This document shows positions 19,137-27,229 of a DNA stretch of 64,000 bases, piece by piece. The DNA comes from an uncultured Spirochaetales bacterium (GTDB taxonomy: Bacteria; Spirochaetota; Spirochaetia; Sphaerochaetales; Sphaerochaetaceae): NCBI GenBank assembly GCA_934276485.1, contig CAKQTE010000040.1, forward strand, positions 8,036 through 72,035. The letters are read 5' to 3'. The notes below the pieces were generated by a model. It worked only from the letters and a program-made list of their open reading frames with translations, was not told the DNA's origin and made no database searches. The position numbers and the translations under genes are program-made. Within the stretch, counting starts at the first letter, position 1; each line of letters opens with the position of its first letter.

Positions 19137-20129
19137 TTGAATATTTACGATATTGCAGAACTAGCAGGAGTATCGATAGCTACTGTTTCCAGGGTAATTA
19201 GTGGGAATGCTAAGGTTCGCCCTGAAACGAGAGCAAAGATTGAAGCTATCATGAAGGAGCATAACTATTCTCCAAGCATGATCGCTAGAGGTATGAACTC
19301 CAAATCATTAAAGACCATTGCTATTGCTGTTCTTAGTTTTTCAAACTCTCATCATATGAAGATTGCGCATGAGGTGTTGAGTGTGTTTTCCAAGATGGAA
19401 TACAACGTCGTAATCTACGAAGCAGGTTCCTCGATAGATGATGTAATGGCATTTTTCAATAGAATGAAAGATATCTCCATCGATGGTATTGTCCTAGTCA
19501 GCTCTTTATTCAGTTTGATAGGCAATGATTATGATAAAGTGATCAATCTTCTAGGTGACATTCCTGTGATCATTGCAAATGGTTGGGTACAAGGCATGTA
19601 TGGTGTTTTGGTAGATGAGGACGCAGGATGCGTTGATGCTGTAAACCATCTTGTTGAAAAGGGAATCAAACAAATCTATTACATCAATAGCAACCATACA
19701 GAAAGCTCTATCAGAAAATATAGAGGATACAGAAGTGCTGTGCTATCAAACAATCTAGATGAGCATTCAATAGAGATCAATAAAGGATACTCTGAAGATG
19801 ATGTAAGGAATGCTTTGTCTAGAATTGATTTTGCATCTGGCCAAATAGGAATCATATGTGATGAAGATATTCTTGCGCTTCATGTTGTCAAATACATACA
19901 GAAGATGGGGTTAAGGATTCCTGAAGATGTATCTATCATTGGATACAATGATTCTACTTATTGTGATCTTGTGCTTCCTCATCTATCGAGTATCGACAAC
20001 AAGGCTCATACTCTAGGGCAAAAGTGTGCTGAATACCTATCTATTGCATTAAAAGATGGCACTTTAGGCGATAAGCGAATTCTAGATCACATTAAGCCTG
20101 AGCTTGTGCTTAGGGGTAGTTCTATCTAG
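19137..20129 (+). CDS. LacI-family transcriptional regulator, paralogue of the 989 gene
   Basis: A 330-residue repressor beginning MNIYDIAELAGVSIATVSRV. The TTG at 19137 is chosen because GGAGG (19127-19131) sits 6 bases upstream; the other in-frame TTG at 19125 would overlap that site. The effector domain is closely related to the protein at 989 (shared IANGW and LVDED/E segments). Neighbours are an amidohydrolase upstream and a YiaK-type dehydrogenase downstream; it could act on the 21795 palindrome, but this is unproven. Confidence 0.85.
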   Translation: MNIYDIAELAGVSIATVSRVISGNAKVRPETRAKIEAIMKEHNYSPSMIARGMNSKSLKTIAIAVLSFSNSHHMKIAHEVLSVFSKMEYNVVIYEAGSSIDDVMAFFNRMKDISIDGIVLVSSLFSLIGNDYDKVINLLGDIPVIIANGWVQGMYGVLVDEDAGCVDAVNHLVEKGIKQIYYINSNHTESSIRKYRGYRSAVLSNNLDEHSIEINKGYSEDDVRNALSRIDFASGQIGIICDEDILALHVVKYIQKMGLRIPEDVSIIGYNDSTYCDLVLPHLSSIDNKAHTLGQKCAEYLSIALKDGTLGDKRILDHIKPELVLRGSSI

Positions 20130-20281
20130 TTTGTATACTTAAAATTTATATCTTTTCTCTGATAAAACTCACTGTGGTTAAGTCTATAGTTTTCTGTAAT
20201 ACTTAAATACTAATATCCTGTTAGCAATACAAAGGATGTCTTTTGGGAGACATTTTTTCTGTATTCTTTTATTTAAGTTTT

Positions 20282-20323
20282 GTCAATTTATATTTTGACA
20301 AGTTATAAATTGACTAGTATAAT
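20282..20323 (+). promoter_or_regulatory. Consensus promoter embedded in an 11-base inverted repeat; leaderless start
   Basis: TTGACA (20295-20300), a 17-base spacer and TATAAT (20318-20323) make a perfect promoter. The -10 ends 6 bases before the ATG at 20330, with no ribosome site, so the mRNA should start at the A of ATG. Perfect arms GTCAATTTATA (20282-20292) and TATAAATTGAC (20304-20314) bracket the -35, an ideal autorepression site. The rest of 20130-20329 shows nothing else. Confidence 0.7.
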
Positions 20324-20329
20324 TCAATC

Positions 20330-21709
20330 ATGGACAGATTCATTGGCAGAAAAAGAGAACTTGAAGAATTAGAAAGACGATTAAGTTCTGATGATTTTGA
20401 ATTCATTGTTGTTTATGGACGTAGAAGAGTAGGTAAGACAACTCTTATCGAAAAGGCTATTGATGGTAAAGCTTGTGTCTTCCTGCAAGCGACAGCCAAT
20501 GATAAATACAACTTATCAGAATTATCTTTGCAGATAGGGGTTCTTTTTCCAGATTTAGCAGGTATGATTAACTTTAATTCCTATCAAGATGTGTTTCGCT
20601 TTTTTTCTATTAAAGCTAAAGAGGAATCACTCATACTTGTAATTGATGAAATCTCCTATATTGCAGAGGGTGATAACTCTTTCTTACAAATCCTTCAAAG
20701 CTTTGTTGATCATGAATTCAGAAAAACAAAGTTAAAGCTGGTTTTATCTGGATCTTATGTCCACTTTATGGAAAGCAATGTTATGGGGCCCCAAAGTCCT
20801 TTATTCGGAAGAAGGAGTGTTGCTATTAAGCTGGAGTCTTTCGCTATAGCAGAGAGTGTTTCTTTTTTTCCCTCGTGGAGTAGTGATGAAAAAGTAGCTG
20901 CCCATATACTTACGGGTGGTATTCCCTCTTATCTGAATCTAATTGCGTCTTTTGATAACTTGAAAGAAGCTTTAAAGAAGCTTTTCTTTAACTCTATGGG
21001 GCTTTTATATAATGAACAGCGAGTACTATTGAATAACTCTGTAAGGGCAGTAAGCAATTATGAAATGATTCTATCCACTATAGCCAGTGGAACAAATAAG
21101 GTTACCTTGATTGCAGATAAAACAGGACTTGATAAAGCCAATGTAAGCAGTCTATTGCACTCCCTTAACTTGATGGGAATCGTGGATGAAGTTGTTTCAA
21201 TAGCACCTAAAGTCAGAAAGATAGGGTGGAGGATAGCAGATGGGTATTATGCTTTCTATTACAGATTTGTTTATCCAAGCCGTAACATGATAGAGAGAAA
21301 TCTTTCTGATATTGTGGTTGAACGTACAATGCAGAATCTGAATGTATTTATTGGGCGTAGGATTGAAACTGATTTCAGAAACTATGTACTTGGTATAAGT
21401 GGATTTTTACCAGAACGATATGGCTTTGCTGAATTCGGAAATCCAATCACTCATCAGAATGAGGAAATAGATCTGGTTGCAATTGATAATGAGGGTAGGT
21501 ATCTCTTAGGTGAATGTAAATGGAAGAGTGAAAAGGTAGGTGTTGATGTGCTTGAAGATTTGTTAAGAAAATCCTTATTGCTTAATCCTTCTGATTTTCA
21601 GTTGTATATATGTTCAAAATCAGGCTTTACAGATAAAGCTATTGAGTTTGCAAAACATGATAAGAGATATCATTTGATAACAGGTAAAGAATTGATGGAA
21701 AGTGTTTAA
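20330..21709 (+). CDS. AAA ATPase of the ATPase_2/DUF234 type
   Basis: A 459-residue protein. The family's N-terminal FIGRKRELEEL opens it; Walker A is YGRRRVGKTTLIEKA (about residue 30), Walker B LVIDEISYIAEG. A winged-helix middle is followed by a C-terminal DUF234 domain whose IDLVAIDNEGRYLLGECKWK segment resembles a PD-(D/E)XK nuclease core. Function of the family is unknown; members are widespread and often stand alone. The gene has its own very strong, probably leaderless and autoregulated promoter and differs from its neighbours, suggesting acquired DNA. Confidence 0.85.
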   Translation: MDRFIGRKRELEELERRLSSDDFEFIVVYGRRRVGKTTLIEKAIDGKACVFLQATANDKYNLSELSLQIGVLFPDLAGMINFNSYQDVFRFFSIKAKEESLILVIDEISYIAEGDNSFLQILQSFVDHEFRKTKLKLVLSGSYVHFMESNVMGPQSPLFGRRSVAIKLESFAIAESVSFFPSWSSDEKVAAHILTGGIPSYLNLIASFDNLKEALKKLFFNSMGLLYNEQRVLLNNSVRAVSNYEMILSTIASGTNKVTLIADKTGLDKANVSSLLHSLNLMGIVDEVVSIAPKVRKIGWRIADGYYAFYYRFVYPSRNMIERNLSDIVVERTMQNLNVFIGRRIETDFRNYVLGISGFLPERYGFAEFGNPITHQNEEIDLVAIDNEGRYLLGECKWKSEKVGVDVLEDLLRKSLLLNPSDFQLYICSKSGFTDKAIEFAKHDKRYHLITGKELMESV

Positions 21710-21755
21710 ATTTTAGTTGAACAAAATGGAAAGTTGACATTTATGAAAATTTCTA

Positions 21756-21786
21756 TTGACAATTCTCTGCCTTCGGGTGACATAAT
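21756..21786 (+). promoter_or_regulatory. Promoter of the yiaK-type gene
   Basis: TTGACA (21756-21761) and CATAAT (21781-21786) with a 19-base spacer. The expected start near 21793 places the palindrome at 21795 immediately downstream, a repressor position. Confidence 0.45.
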
Positions 21787-21794
21787 ATTTATAG

Positions 21795-21828
21795 ATGTAA
21801 GCGCTTACATTTTTAGTTAGCGCTTATT
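21795..21828 (+). promoter_or_regulatory. Perfect LacI/cre-like palindrome plus half-matching second site
   Basis: ATGTAAGCGCTTACAT (21795-21810) is a perfect 16-base palindrome and also matches the cre consensus bound by CcpA-like LacI-family proteins. A second related site TTAGCGCTTA follows at 21817-21826. Candidate binders are the LacI-family proteins at 19137 or 22922. Confidence 0.7.
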
Positions 21829-21871
21829 GCATTGCAATTATAAGAGGGGATACCTCAAAAGGAGAATAAGA

Positions 21872-22873
21872 ATGAGAGTTTCTTACGATGAGCTAAAAAA
21901 CGAGTTCAAGCGTGTTTTGGAATCTAGAGGATTTTCCTCTGAAGATGCAGATAAGGCTGCAAGCGTATTTGCAGACAATAGCTTGGATGGCATCTATTCA
22001 CATGGAATCAACAGATTCCCAAGAGTTGTTGAATACTTGGATAGAGGATCGATTAAACCAGAGAATGTTGCTACTGTAGAGTGTTCTTTCATGGCATTTG
22101 AGCGCTGGAATGGTCATAGAGGCTTTGGTCCATTGAATGCTAGAAAGGCTATGGATAGAGCTGTAGAGCTTGCAAAGACATATGGAATCGGAGTTGTTGC
22201 ACTTGGAAACAATAACCACTGGATGAGAGGTGGTAGCTATGGTTGGCAGGCTGCTAATCAGGGATGCATTGGAATCTGTTGGTCTAACACACAGCCAAAC
22301 ATGCCAGCTTGGGGTGGTGTGGACAAGAAGATTGGTAACAACCCATTTATCATTGCAATTCCAAAAAGCAATGGTCAGCATGTAGTTGTAGACTGTGCTG
22401 TTTCTCAGTTCTCATATGGAAAGATTGAAGAGTATAAGCTAAAGGGCAAGCAACTTCCTGTATATGGTGGATATGACACAAAGGGACAGCTTACAACAGA
22501 TCCTGCTGAGATCGAAAAGTCTTGGAGAGTTCTTCCAATGGGTTATTGGAAGGGAAGTGGAATTTCTATCGCTCTTGATGCTGTTGCTACAGTTCTTACA
22601 AACGCTAACTCTGTTGCTAAGATTGGTACATTCGGAGACGAAGTAGGACTATCACAGGTAATGATCGCTATCAACCCAGGAGTTGCTAACACAACTGAGC
22701 TTACAGATAGCATCGTTGAAGAGATTGTAAATGACATCAAGTCATCTATCCCAGAAAGAGAAGGCGGTACAGTATTCTATCCAGGAGAGATCGAATGGAA
22801 TACAAGAAGAGACAACCTTGAGAATGGAATCCCTGTAATTGATGAAGTATGGGAGAAGATCAAGAATCTTTAA
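21872..22873 (+). CDS. 2,3-diketo-L-gulonate reductase-type dehydrogenase (YiaK/DlgD, Ldh2 family)
   Basis: A 333-residue NAD(P)H-dependent oxidoreductase of the malate/L-lactate (Ldh2) family. It tracks E. coli YiaK along its length: YSHGINRFPR, NNHWMRGGSYGWQAA, IGICWSNT and RVLPMGYWKGSG. YiaK reduces 2,3-diketo-L-gulonate to 3-dehydro-L-gulonate. The start at 21872 has AAGGAG; an in-frame ATG at 21827 lies upstream of that site. A strong palindromic operator precedes it. No yiaMNO TRAP transporter is seen; a TTT transporter follows nearby instead, so the physiological sugar acid may differ. Confidence 0.85.
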   Translation: MRVSYDELKNEFKRVLESRGFSSEDADKAASVFADNSLDGIYSHGINRFPRVVEYLDRGSIKPENVATVECSFMAFERWNGHRGFGPLNARKAMDRAVELAKTYGIGVVALGNNNHWMRGGSYGWQAANQGCIGICWSNTQPNMPAWGGVDKKIGNNPFIIAIPKSNGQHVVVDCAVSQFSYGKIEEYKLKGKQLPVYGGYDTKGQLTTDPAEIEKSWRVLPMGYWKGSGISIALDAVATVLTNANSVAKIGTFGDEVGLSQVMIAINPGVANTTELTDSIVEEIVNDIKSSIPEREGGTVFYPGEIEWNTRRDNLENGIPVIDEVWEKIKNL

Positions 22874-22891
22874 ACTATAGATGTTGTATTG

Positions 22892-22915
22892 GGCCCAGTC
22901 GTTTGCGATTGGGCC
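22892..22915. terminator. Stem-loop terminator between convergent genes
   Basis: GGCCCAGTCG and CGATTGGGCC form a 10-base stem with one G-U pair around a TTTG loop. T-runs are poor on both sides, but its position between convergent genes suits a bidirectional terminator. Confidence 0.65.
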
Positions 22916-22921
22916 ATTCTA

Positions 22922-24052
22922 CTAATCTGTATTCAAGTTCGAAAGCTTTATCTCTAGTTCTAGCTCTTGATTGAGTTTTATCTCTCTATTGAGCATTTCT
23001 TCCTCATCTTTCAAAGATGGAACATTGCTCTGTAAGTAGAGTCGACTTGAAATGTAATGAGTTGATTTATCAACCTCTTTATTTCCAGAAATAACCTTGT
23101 ATGCTAATGAAAGTCCTTCATACCCTTGTCTGAATGCATCTTGGTCGATAAGGGCATTTATAGTTCCATCTTTCATAGCAATAATGGATTCTCTGAAAGC
23201 TTCACTTCCTACAAATACTATGGATTTGGCTTTATCTGTATTTTGAAGGGTCTTTATGATTAATGCTGTGGTTCTTGCATTATTAGTATATATTCCTTGA
23301 ACATAGTCGAAAGCAGAAAGAAAATCTTGAACGGTTTCTTGTAGCTTCTCGGGATATTTCTTAGATTCATATACTTCAATAACCTGTATCTTAGGATTTG
23401 AGATGTTCATTTGATCAAAGAAACCTCGAACCATGTTTGAATGGTTGTAAGCATCTCTCTTTGTTCCAATAATCAATACCCTTCCAAAATCCTTTATAAC
23501 GGATCCCATGTATTCTGCTGCAAGACGTCCTGTTTTATATGAGTTAGCCATTATCGACATTGTTCGAGCAGAAGATGGTGCATCAGAAGATATTGTAAAT
23601 ACAGGGATGCCTGAGTTATGAAATCTATCGATTATATCCAAGAACCTGGATTCTTCCCAAACAATAGTTATAAGACCTTGAATCTTATTTGCATAAAGCT
23701 TGAGAATAAGCTCCATTCTCTCCAATTGATTTTCGATTGTTCCATCGAATGTAACTTTGATTACGCGAAGAGAGGAATCTCTTAACTCTTCTTCTCTTGC
23801 TGCAATACCTGCCCATATATATTGATAGAAATATTGATCTTCTCCTTCGGGAGCAGGAAAGAGGACTGCAATTGTTTGAGTTGGGGGTGCACTTGTTGAC
23901 AGAGAACTGTAATTTAGATTCTTTGCTACTTGAACAATTTCAGCTCGTTTCTTTTCGCTTACTCCTTTGCTGTTTGAAAGAGCCTTATATACCGTAGCTG
24001 GAGCTACCCCTGTAAGTTTTGCAATATCCTGTAATGTTACCTTTCCAATCAT
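22922..24052 (-). CDS. LacI-family regulator of the TTT/sulfatase operon
   Basis: A 376-residue repressor with a LacI helix-turn-helix (TLQDIAKLTGVAPATVYKAL) and a ribose-binding-like effector domain (ending in a long charged, leucine-rich tail). The start at 24052 follows AGAGG; a longer start at 24079 is less supported. It diverges from the tctBCA-sulfatase operon and is likely its regulator. It is not close to the two other LacI proteins here. Confidence 0.88.
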   Translation of the reverse strand: MIGKVTLQDIAKLTGVAPATVYKALSNSKGVSEKKRAEIVQVAKNLNYSSLSTSAPPTQTIAVLFPAPEGEDQYFYQYIWAGIAAREEELRDSSLRVIKVTFDGTIENQLERMELILKLYANKIQGLITIVWEESRFLDIIDRFHNSGIPVFTISSDAPSSARTMSIMANSYKTGRLAAEYMGSVIKDFGRVLIIGTKRDAYNHSNMVRGFFDQMNISNPKIQVIEVYESKKYPEKLQETVQDFLSAFDYVQGIYTNNARTTALIIKTLQNTDKAKSIVFVGSEAFRESIIAMKDGTINALIDQDAFRQGYEGLSLAYKVISGNKEVDKSTHYISSRLYLQSNVPSLKDEEEMLNREIKLNQELELEIKLSNLNTD

Positions 24053-24100
24053 GTTTGTGCCTCTAGTAAATAATAGCATAGGAAAAAAAGAAAAATAAAG

Positions 24101-24183
24101 AGAAAAATATTTCTCTAATTATTTAAAACTAGAAAATTTTAGAAAAAATATTTCTTGACATCGTGTGTTTGCGGACTTATTCT
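24101..24183 (+). promoter_or_regulatory. Promoter of the TTT operon with repeated operator sites
   Basis: TTGACA (24155-24160), spacer 17, TATTCT (24178-24183). AGAAAAATATTTCT (24101-24114) and AGAAAAAATATTTCT (24141-24155) begin 40 bases apart, and the second touches the -35; a third similar sequence, TAGAAAATTTTA, lies at 24130-24141. They are probable sites of the divergent LacI regulator. Confidence 0.6.
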
Positions 24184-24204
24184 AGGCTCAAAGGAAGGAA
24201 TAAT

Positions 24205-24669
24205 ATGAAAATTTCGCAAAAGTCTGGTTATCTTGATTTAATTAAGGATAAAAATTTCCTAGCATCCATCCTGGCTATAGTTTTTTCTTTCTATATGCTT
24301 GTTTCCACAACTAAAGCTTCTAGTGCTTATCCTTATGTCATTTTCTCTTTGATGATGGCTTTTGGAGTTTTGTTACTTGTTACTACTGTAGTTAAGAAAA
24401 ACTATTCTTCAGTTGAAGCAATGTCCTGGAAAGAACTTTTGTTTATTGCTGTTCTTCTTATCAATCCATTCTTGGCTAAGACAGCTGGATTCTACGTATC
24501 AGCATTCATTGAAGTTTTTGTTATTTCGATTTTCATTTCCAAACAAAGAACAAAGAAAGTTATCTTATTCCTTTTGTTGTTCTCTGTTCTCGTTACATTG
24601 TTTTCCTATGTGATCTTCACATTTGGTTTAAGAATTCGCTGTCCAAAAGGAGCTTTATCGCTTTCCTAA
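24205..24669 (+). CDS. tctB: Tripartite tricarboxylate transporter small membrane subunit (TctB)
   Basis: A 154-residue protein with four predicted transmembrane segments, fitting the TctB family in size and position before the binding protein and TctA. The start at 24205 has AAGGAAGG; an earlier start at 24163 would lie upstream of the predicted transcription start. TctB partners TctA in sodium- or proton-coupled uptake of organic acids. Confidence 0.8.
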   Translation: MKISQKSGYLDLIKDKNFLASILAIVFSFYMLVSTTKASSAYPYVIFSLMMAFGVLLLVTTVVKKNYSSVEAMSWKELLFIAVLLINPFLAKTAGFYVSAFIEVFVISIFISKQRTKKVILFLLLFSVLVTLFSYVIFTFGLRIRCPKGALSLS

Positions 24670-24693
24670 ATAAAAAAAGGAGAAAAAGGTATT

Positions 24694-25656
24694 ATGAAAA
24701 GAAATCTAAGGAAATTGGTTCTTTTGTGTGCAATGTTGGCAATGGTTGCAAGTGTTTTTGCCTCCGGTCAAAGTGAAAGTGCAAATGATGTTTATCCATC
24801 AAAGGAAGTATCAGTAATCGTTATTGCAAACGCAGGTGGTGGTACTGATGCAATGGCAAGAGCAGTTACTGTTCCTCTTGAAACAATGCTTGGAAAGCCT
24901 TTTGTTGTTATCAACAATGGTAGTGCTGGTGGCTTGATTGCAAGTGAAGATATCTCACAGGCAGAACCTAATGGTTATACACTTGGTGTTTTCTCTAATA
25001 CAGACGTAGCAAACTTCGCATATACAATGGACGATTGCTTGTTTGATGTCGATGATTTCACATATATCGCAGGACTGAACACAACTGGTGATGTTGTTAT
25101 TCTTAAGAAAGGTTCTCAGTTCTCTTCACTTGATGAATTCTTGGCATATGCAAAGCAGAACCCTGGAAAGCTGACTGTAGGACTTCCTTCTCCAATCCAG
25201 AAGATGAGTTTGACACTTTTCCAGAATGGAGTAGGTGCAACAGTAACAGGTGTTGTTTATGAAGGTGGAAACAAGTTGTTTGCTGATTTGCTTGGTGGAC
25301 ACGTTGATGCAGCTATCTTAAGCGCAAAGTTCATTAAGCAGGCTGGAGAGAATAATCTTACAGTACTAGGTCTGATGCTAGATCAGAGATTGTCTTCATA
25401 TCCAGAAGTACCAACATTCACAGAGCAGGGATACAAGATCGTAAACCCAGCAGTAAGAATGCTTGTTGGACCAAAGGGAATCAGTGAAGAAGTTGTAGCA
25501 AAGCTCGAAGAGACATTGAAGGAAGGCTTTACTGCAGATATGAAGAAGAATATCGAAACAATCGGAGAGGTTCCACAGCTATTGATTGGTGATGAGCTTG
25601 ATGCATTCTTGAAAGAAGATTTCGAGATGAGAAAGGCATATTACGAGAGTCTTTAA
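24694..25656 (+). CDS. tctC: TTT transporter substrate-binding protein (TctC)
   Basis: A 320-residue periplasmic protein. A signal peptide (basic start, hydrophobic core, cleavage near VFASGQSES) has the spirochaete-like ending. The mature part has the Bug/TctC features VSVIVIANAGGGTDAMAR and NNGSAGGLIA, which bind the carboxylate of the ligand. No lipobox cysteine is seen. The ligand is probably a carboxylated compound released or consumed with the help of the downstream sulfatase. Confidence 0.9.
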   Translation: MKRNLRKLVLLCAMLAMVASVFASGQSESANDVYPSKEVSVIVIANAGGGTDAMARAVTVPLETMLGKPFVVINNGSAGGLIASEDISQAEPNGYTLGVFSNTDVANFAYTMDDCLFDVDDFTYIAGLNTTGDVVILKKGSQFSSLDEFLAYAKQNPGKLTVGLPSPIQKMSLTLFQNGVGATVTGVVYEGGNKLFADLLGGHVDAAILSAKFIKQAGENNLTVLGLMLDQRLSSYPEVPTFTEQGYKIVNPAVRMLVGPKGISEEVVAKLEETLKEGFTADMKKNIETIGEVPQLLIGDELDAFLKEDFEMRKAYYESL

Positions 25657-25690
25657 GTTTTATTGTTGAGTTTATAGAGGAGGTTTCATT

Positions 25691-27229
25691 GTGAATCTAG
25701 TTTTGCAAGTTATGACAAATCTATTTAGCTTTAGTACGCTTTTAGTGAGTTTCCTTGGCGCACTAGTAGGTGTTGTGTTGGGAGCTATTCCTGGCATGAA
25801 TGGTGGCATCGGTATTGCTGTAATGTTGCCTTTTACATACACAATGGGACCTGCTCAAGGCTTGTTGTTCTTAGGAGGAATCTACTTAGGTAGCTCCTAT
25901 GGTGGATCTATCTCAGGTATCCTTATCAATTGTCCAGGGACTGCAGAGTCTGCTTGTACAACAATAGAAGGATATCAGATGACAAAGAGAGGAGATGGAC
26001 AGAAGGCTCTTCACTATTCAATACTTGCATCAGGTTTTGGAAGCTTGGTTGGTCTTGTTGTTCTTTTGTTCTTCTCTCCTGTACTTGCGAAGATTGCAGT
26101 TAAGTTTGGTCCTGCAGAAATGATGCTTCTTGCCCTTTGTGGTTTGACAATCGTAGGAAGTTTGACAGGTAAAAATGTTGTAAAGGGACTTATTGCTGCT
26201 TGTTTTGGTCTATTTCTAGCAATGATAGGTGTTGATGATGTAAATGGAAGCATCCGATTTACATTCGGCGTTCGTGCTTTGAGAGGAGGTATTGGTTTAA
26301 TTCCTGCTGTAATTGGACTGTTTGCTATTACAGAGATGGTAAAGCAGGGAATGAATCAATTAAAAGCTACTGACTCTTTTGAAAAGGTAGAGCTAAAGAA
26401 ACAGAGTCTCAAGGATTCTATTAAACAAACATTTACAAAGTATTTGAGAGTGTTACTCAAATCATCTGTAATTGGAACATTTATTGGAATTCTTCCAGGT
26501 ACCGGTGGTGCGATTGCATCCTTCCTTGCTTATGGAGAGGCTAAGGGTAAGGATAAAGATGGCACATTCGGCAAAGGAAATCCTGCTGGAATTATTGCTC
26601 CTGAAGCAGCAAATAACGCAGCAGTAGGTGGGTCTTTGGTGCCAATGTTGGCTTTGGGAATTCCTGGCTCTGCATCGTCAGCTATCATGTTTGGTGCGTT
26701 GACAATCCATGGACTTGTTCCTGGTCAATCGTTGTTCACCGATCATGCAGATATTATGTACACATTCATTATTGGAATGTTCATTGCAACACTGTTCATG
26801 CTTCTTATTGGATTAAGTGGAAACAAGATTTTTTCATCAATTCTTAAGATCAAGATGAAATATATCATTCCTGTTGTAATTCTATTCTCTCTAATTGGAG
26901 CTTATAGCGTTAACAACTCAATGAATGATGTCGTGATTGCAATCGTCTTGGGAGTCATTGGTGTCATTTTTGCTAGACTTGAAATCCCAAATACTCCTAT
27001 TGTTCTAGGTTTGATTCTTGGTGGAATCATTGAAAGTAACTTTGTTAGAACAATGACTATTGTCAAAGCACAGGGAACAAATATCTTTGTTCATGTTCTA
27101 ACAAGGCCTCTATGCATTGGAATTCTATTGCTCACAGTATATTTGATTTGGGCAAATGTAAGAGCTTTGCAGAAAGGAAGAGCTGTGCAGAAGAATACTG
27201 ATATTAAACAGGATTTACGTGATGAATAA
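25691..27229 (+). CDS. tctA: TTT transporter large membrane subunit (TctA)
   Basis: A 512-residue protein with about 11-12 transmembrane segments. TctA hallmarks are visible: GAIPGMNGGIGIAVMLP near residue 35 and GILPGTGGAIASFLAYG near 265, the two substrate-path repeats. The GTG start at 25691 has an excellent AGAGGAGG site. Its end overlaps the sulfatase start by 8 bases, coupling transport to the sulfatase. Confidence 0.92.
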   Translation: MNLVLQVMTNLFSFSTLLVSFLGALVGVVLGAIPGMNGGIGIAVMLPFTYTMGPAQGLLFLGGIYLGSSYGGSISGILINCPGTAESACTTIEGYQMTKRGDGQKALHYSILASGFGSLVGLVVLLFFSPVLAKIAVKFGPAEMMLLALCGLTIVGSLTGKNVVKGLIAACFGLFLAMIGVDDVNGSIRFTFGVRALRGGIGLIPAVIGLFAITEMVKQGMNQLKATDSFEKVELKKQSLKDSIKQTFTKYLRVLLKSSVIGTFIGILPGTGGAIASFLAYGEAKGKDKDGTFGKGNPAGIIAPEAANNAAVGGSLVPMLALGIPGSASSAIMFGALTIHGLVPGQSLFTDHADIMYTFIIGMFIATLFMLLIGLSGNKIFSSILKIKMKYIIPVVILFSLIGAYSVNNSMNDVVIAIVLGVIGVIFARLEIPNTPIVLGLILGGIIESNFVRTMTIVKAQGTNIFVHVLTRPLCIGILLLTVYLIWANVRALQKGRAVQKNTDIKQDLRDE

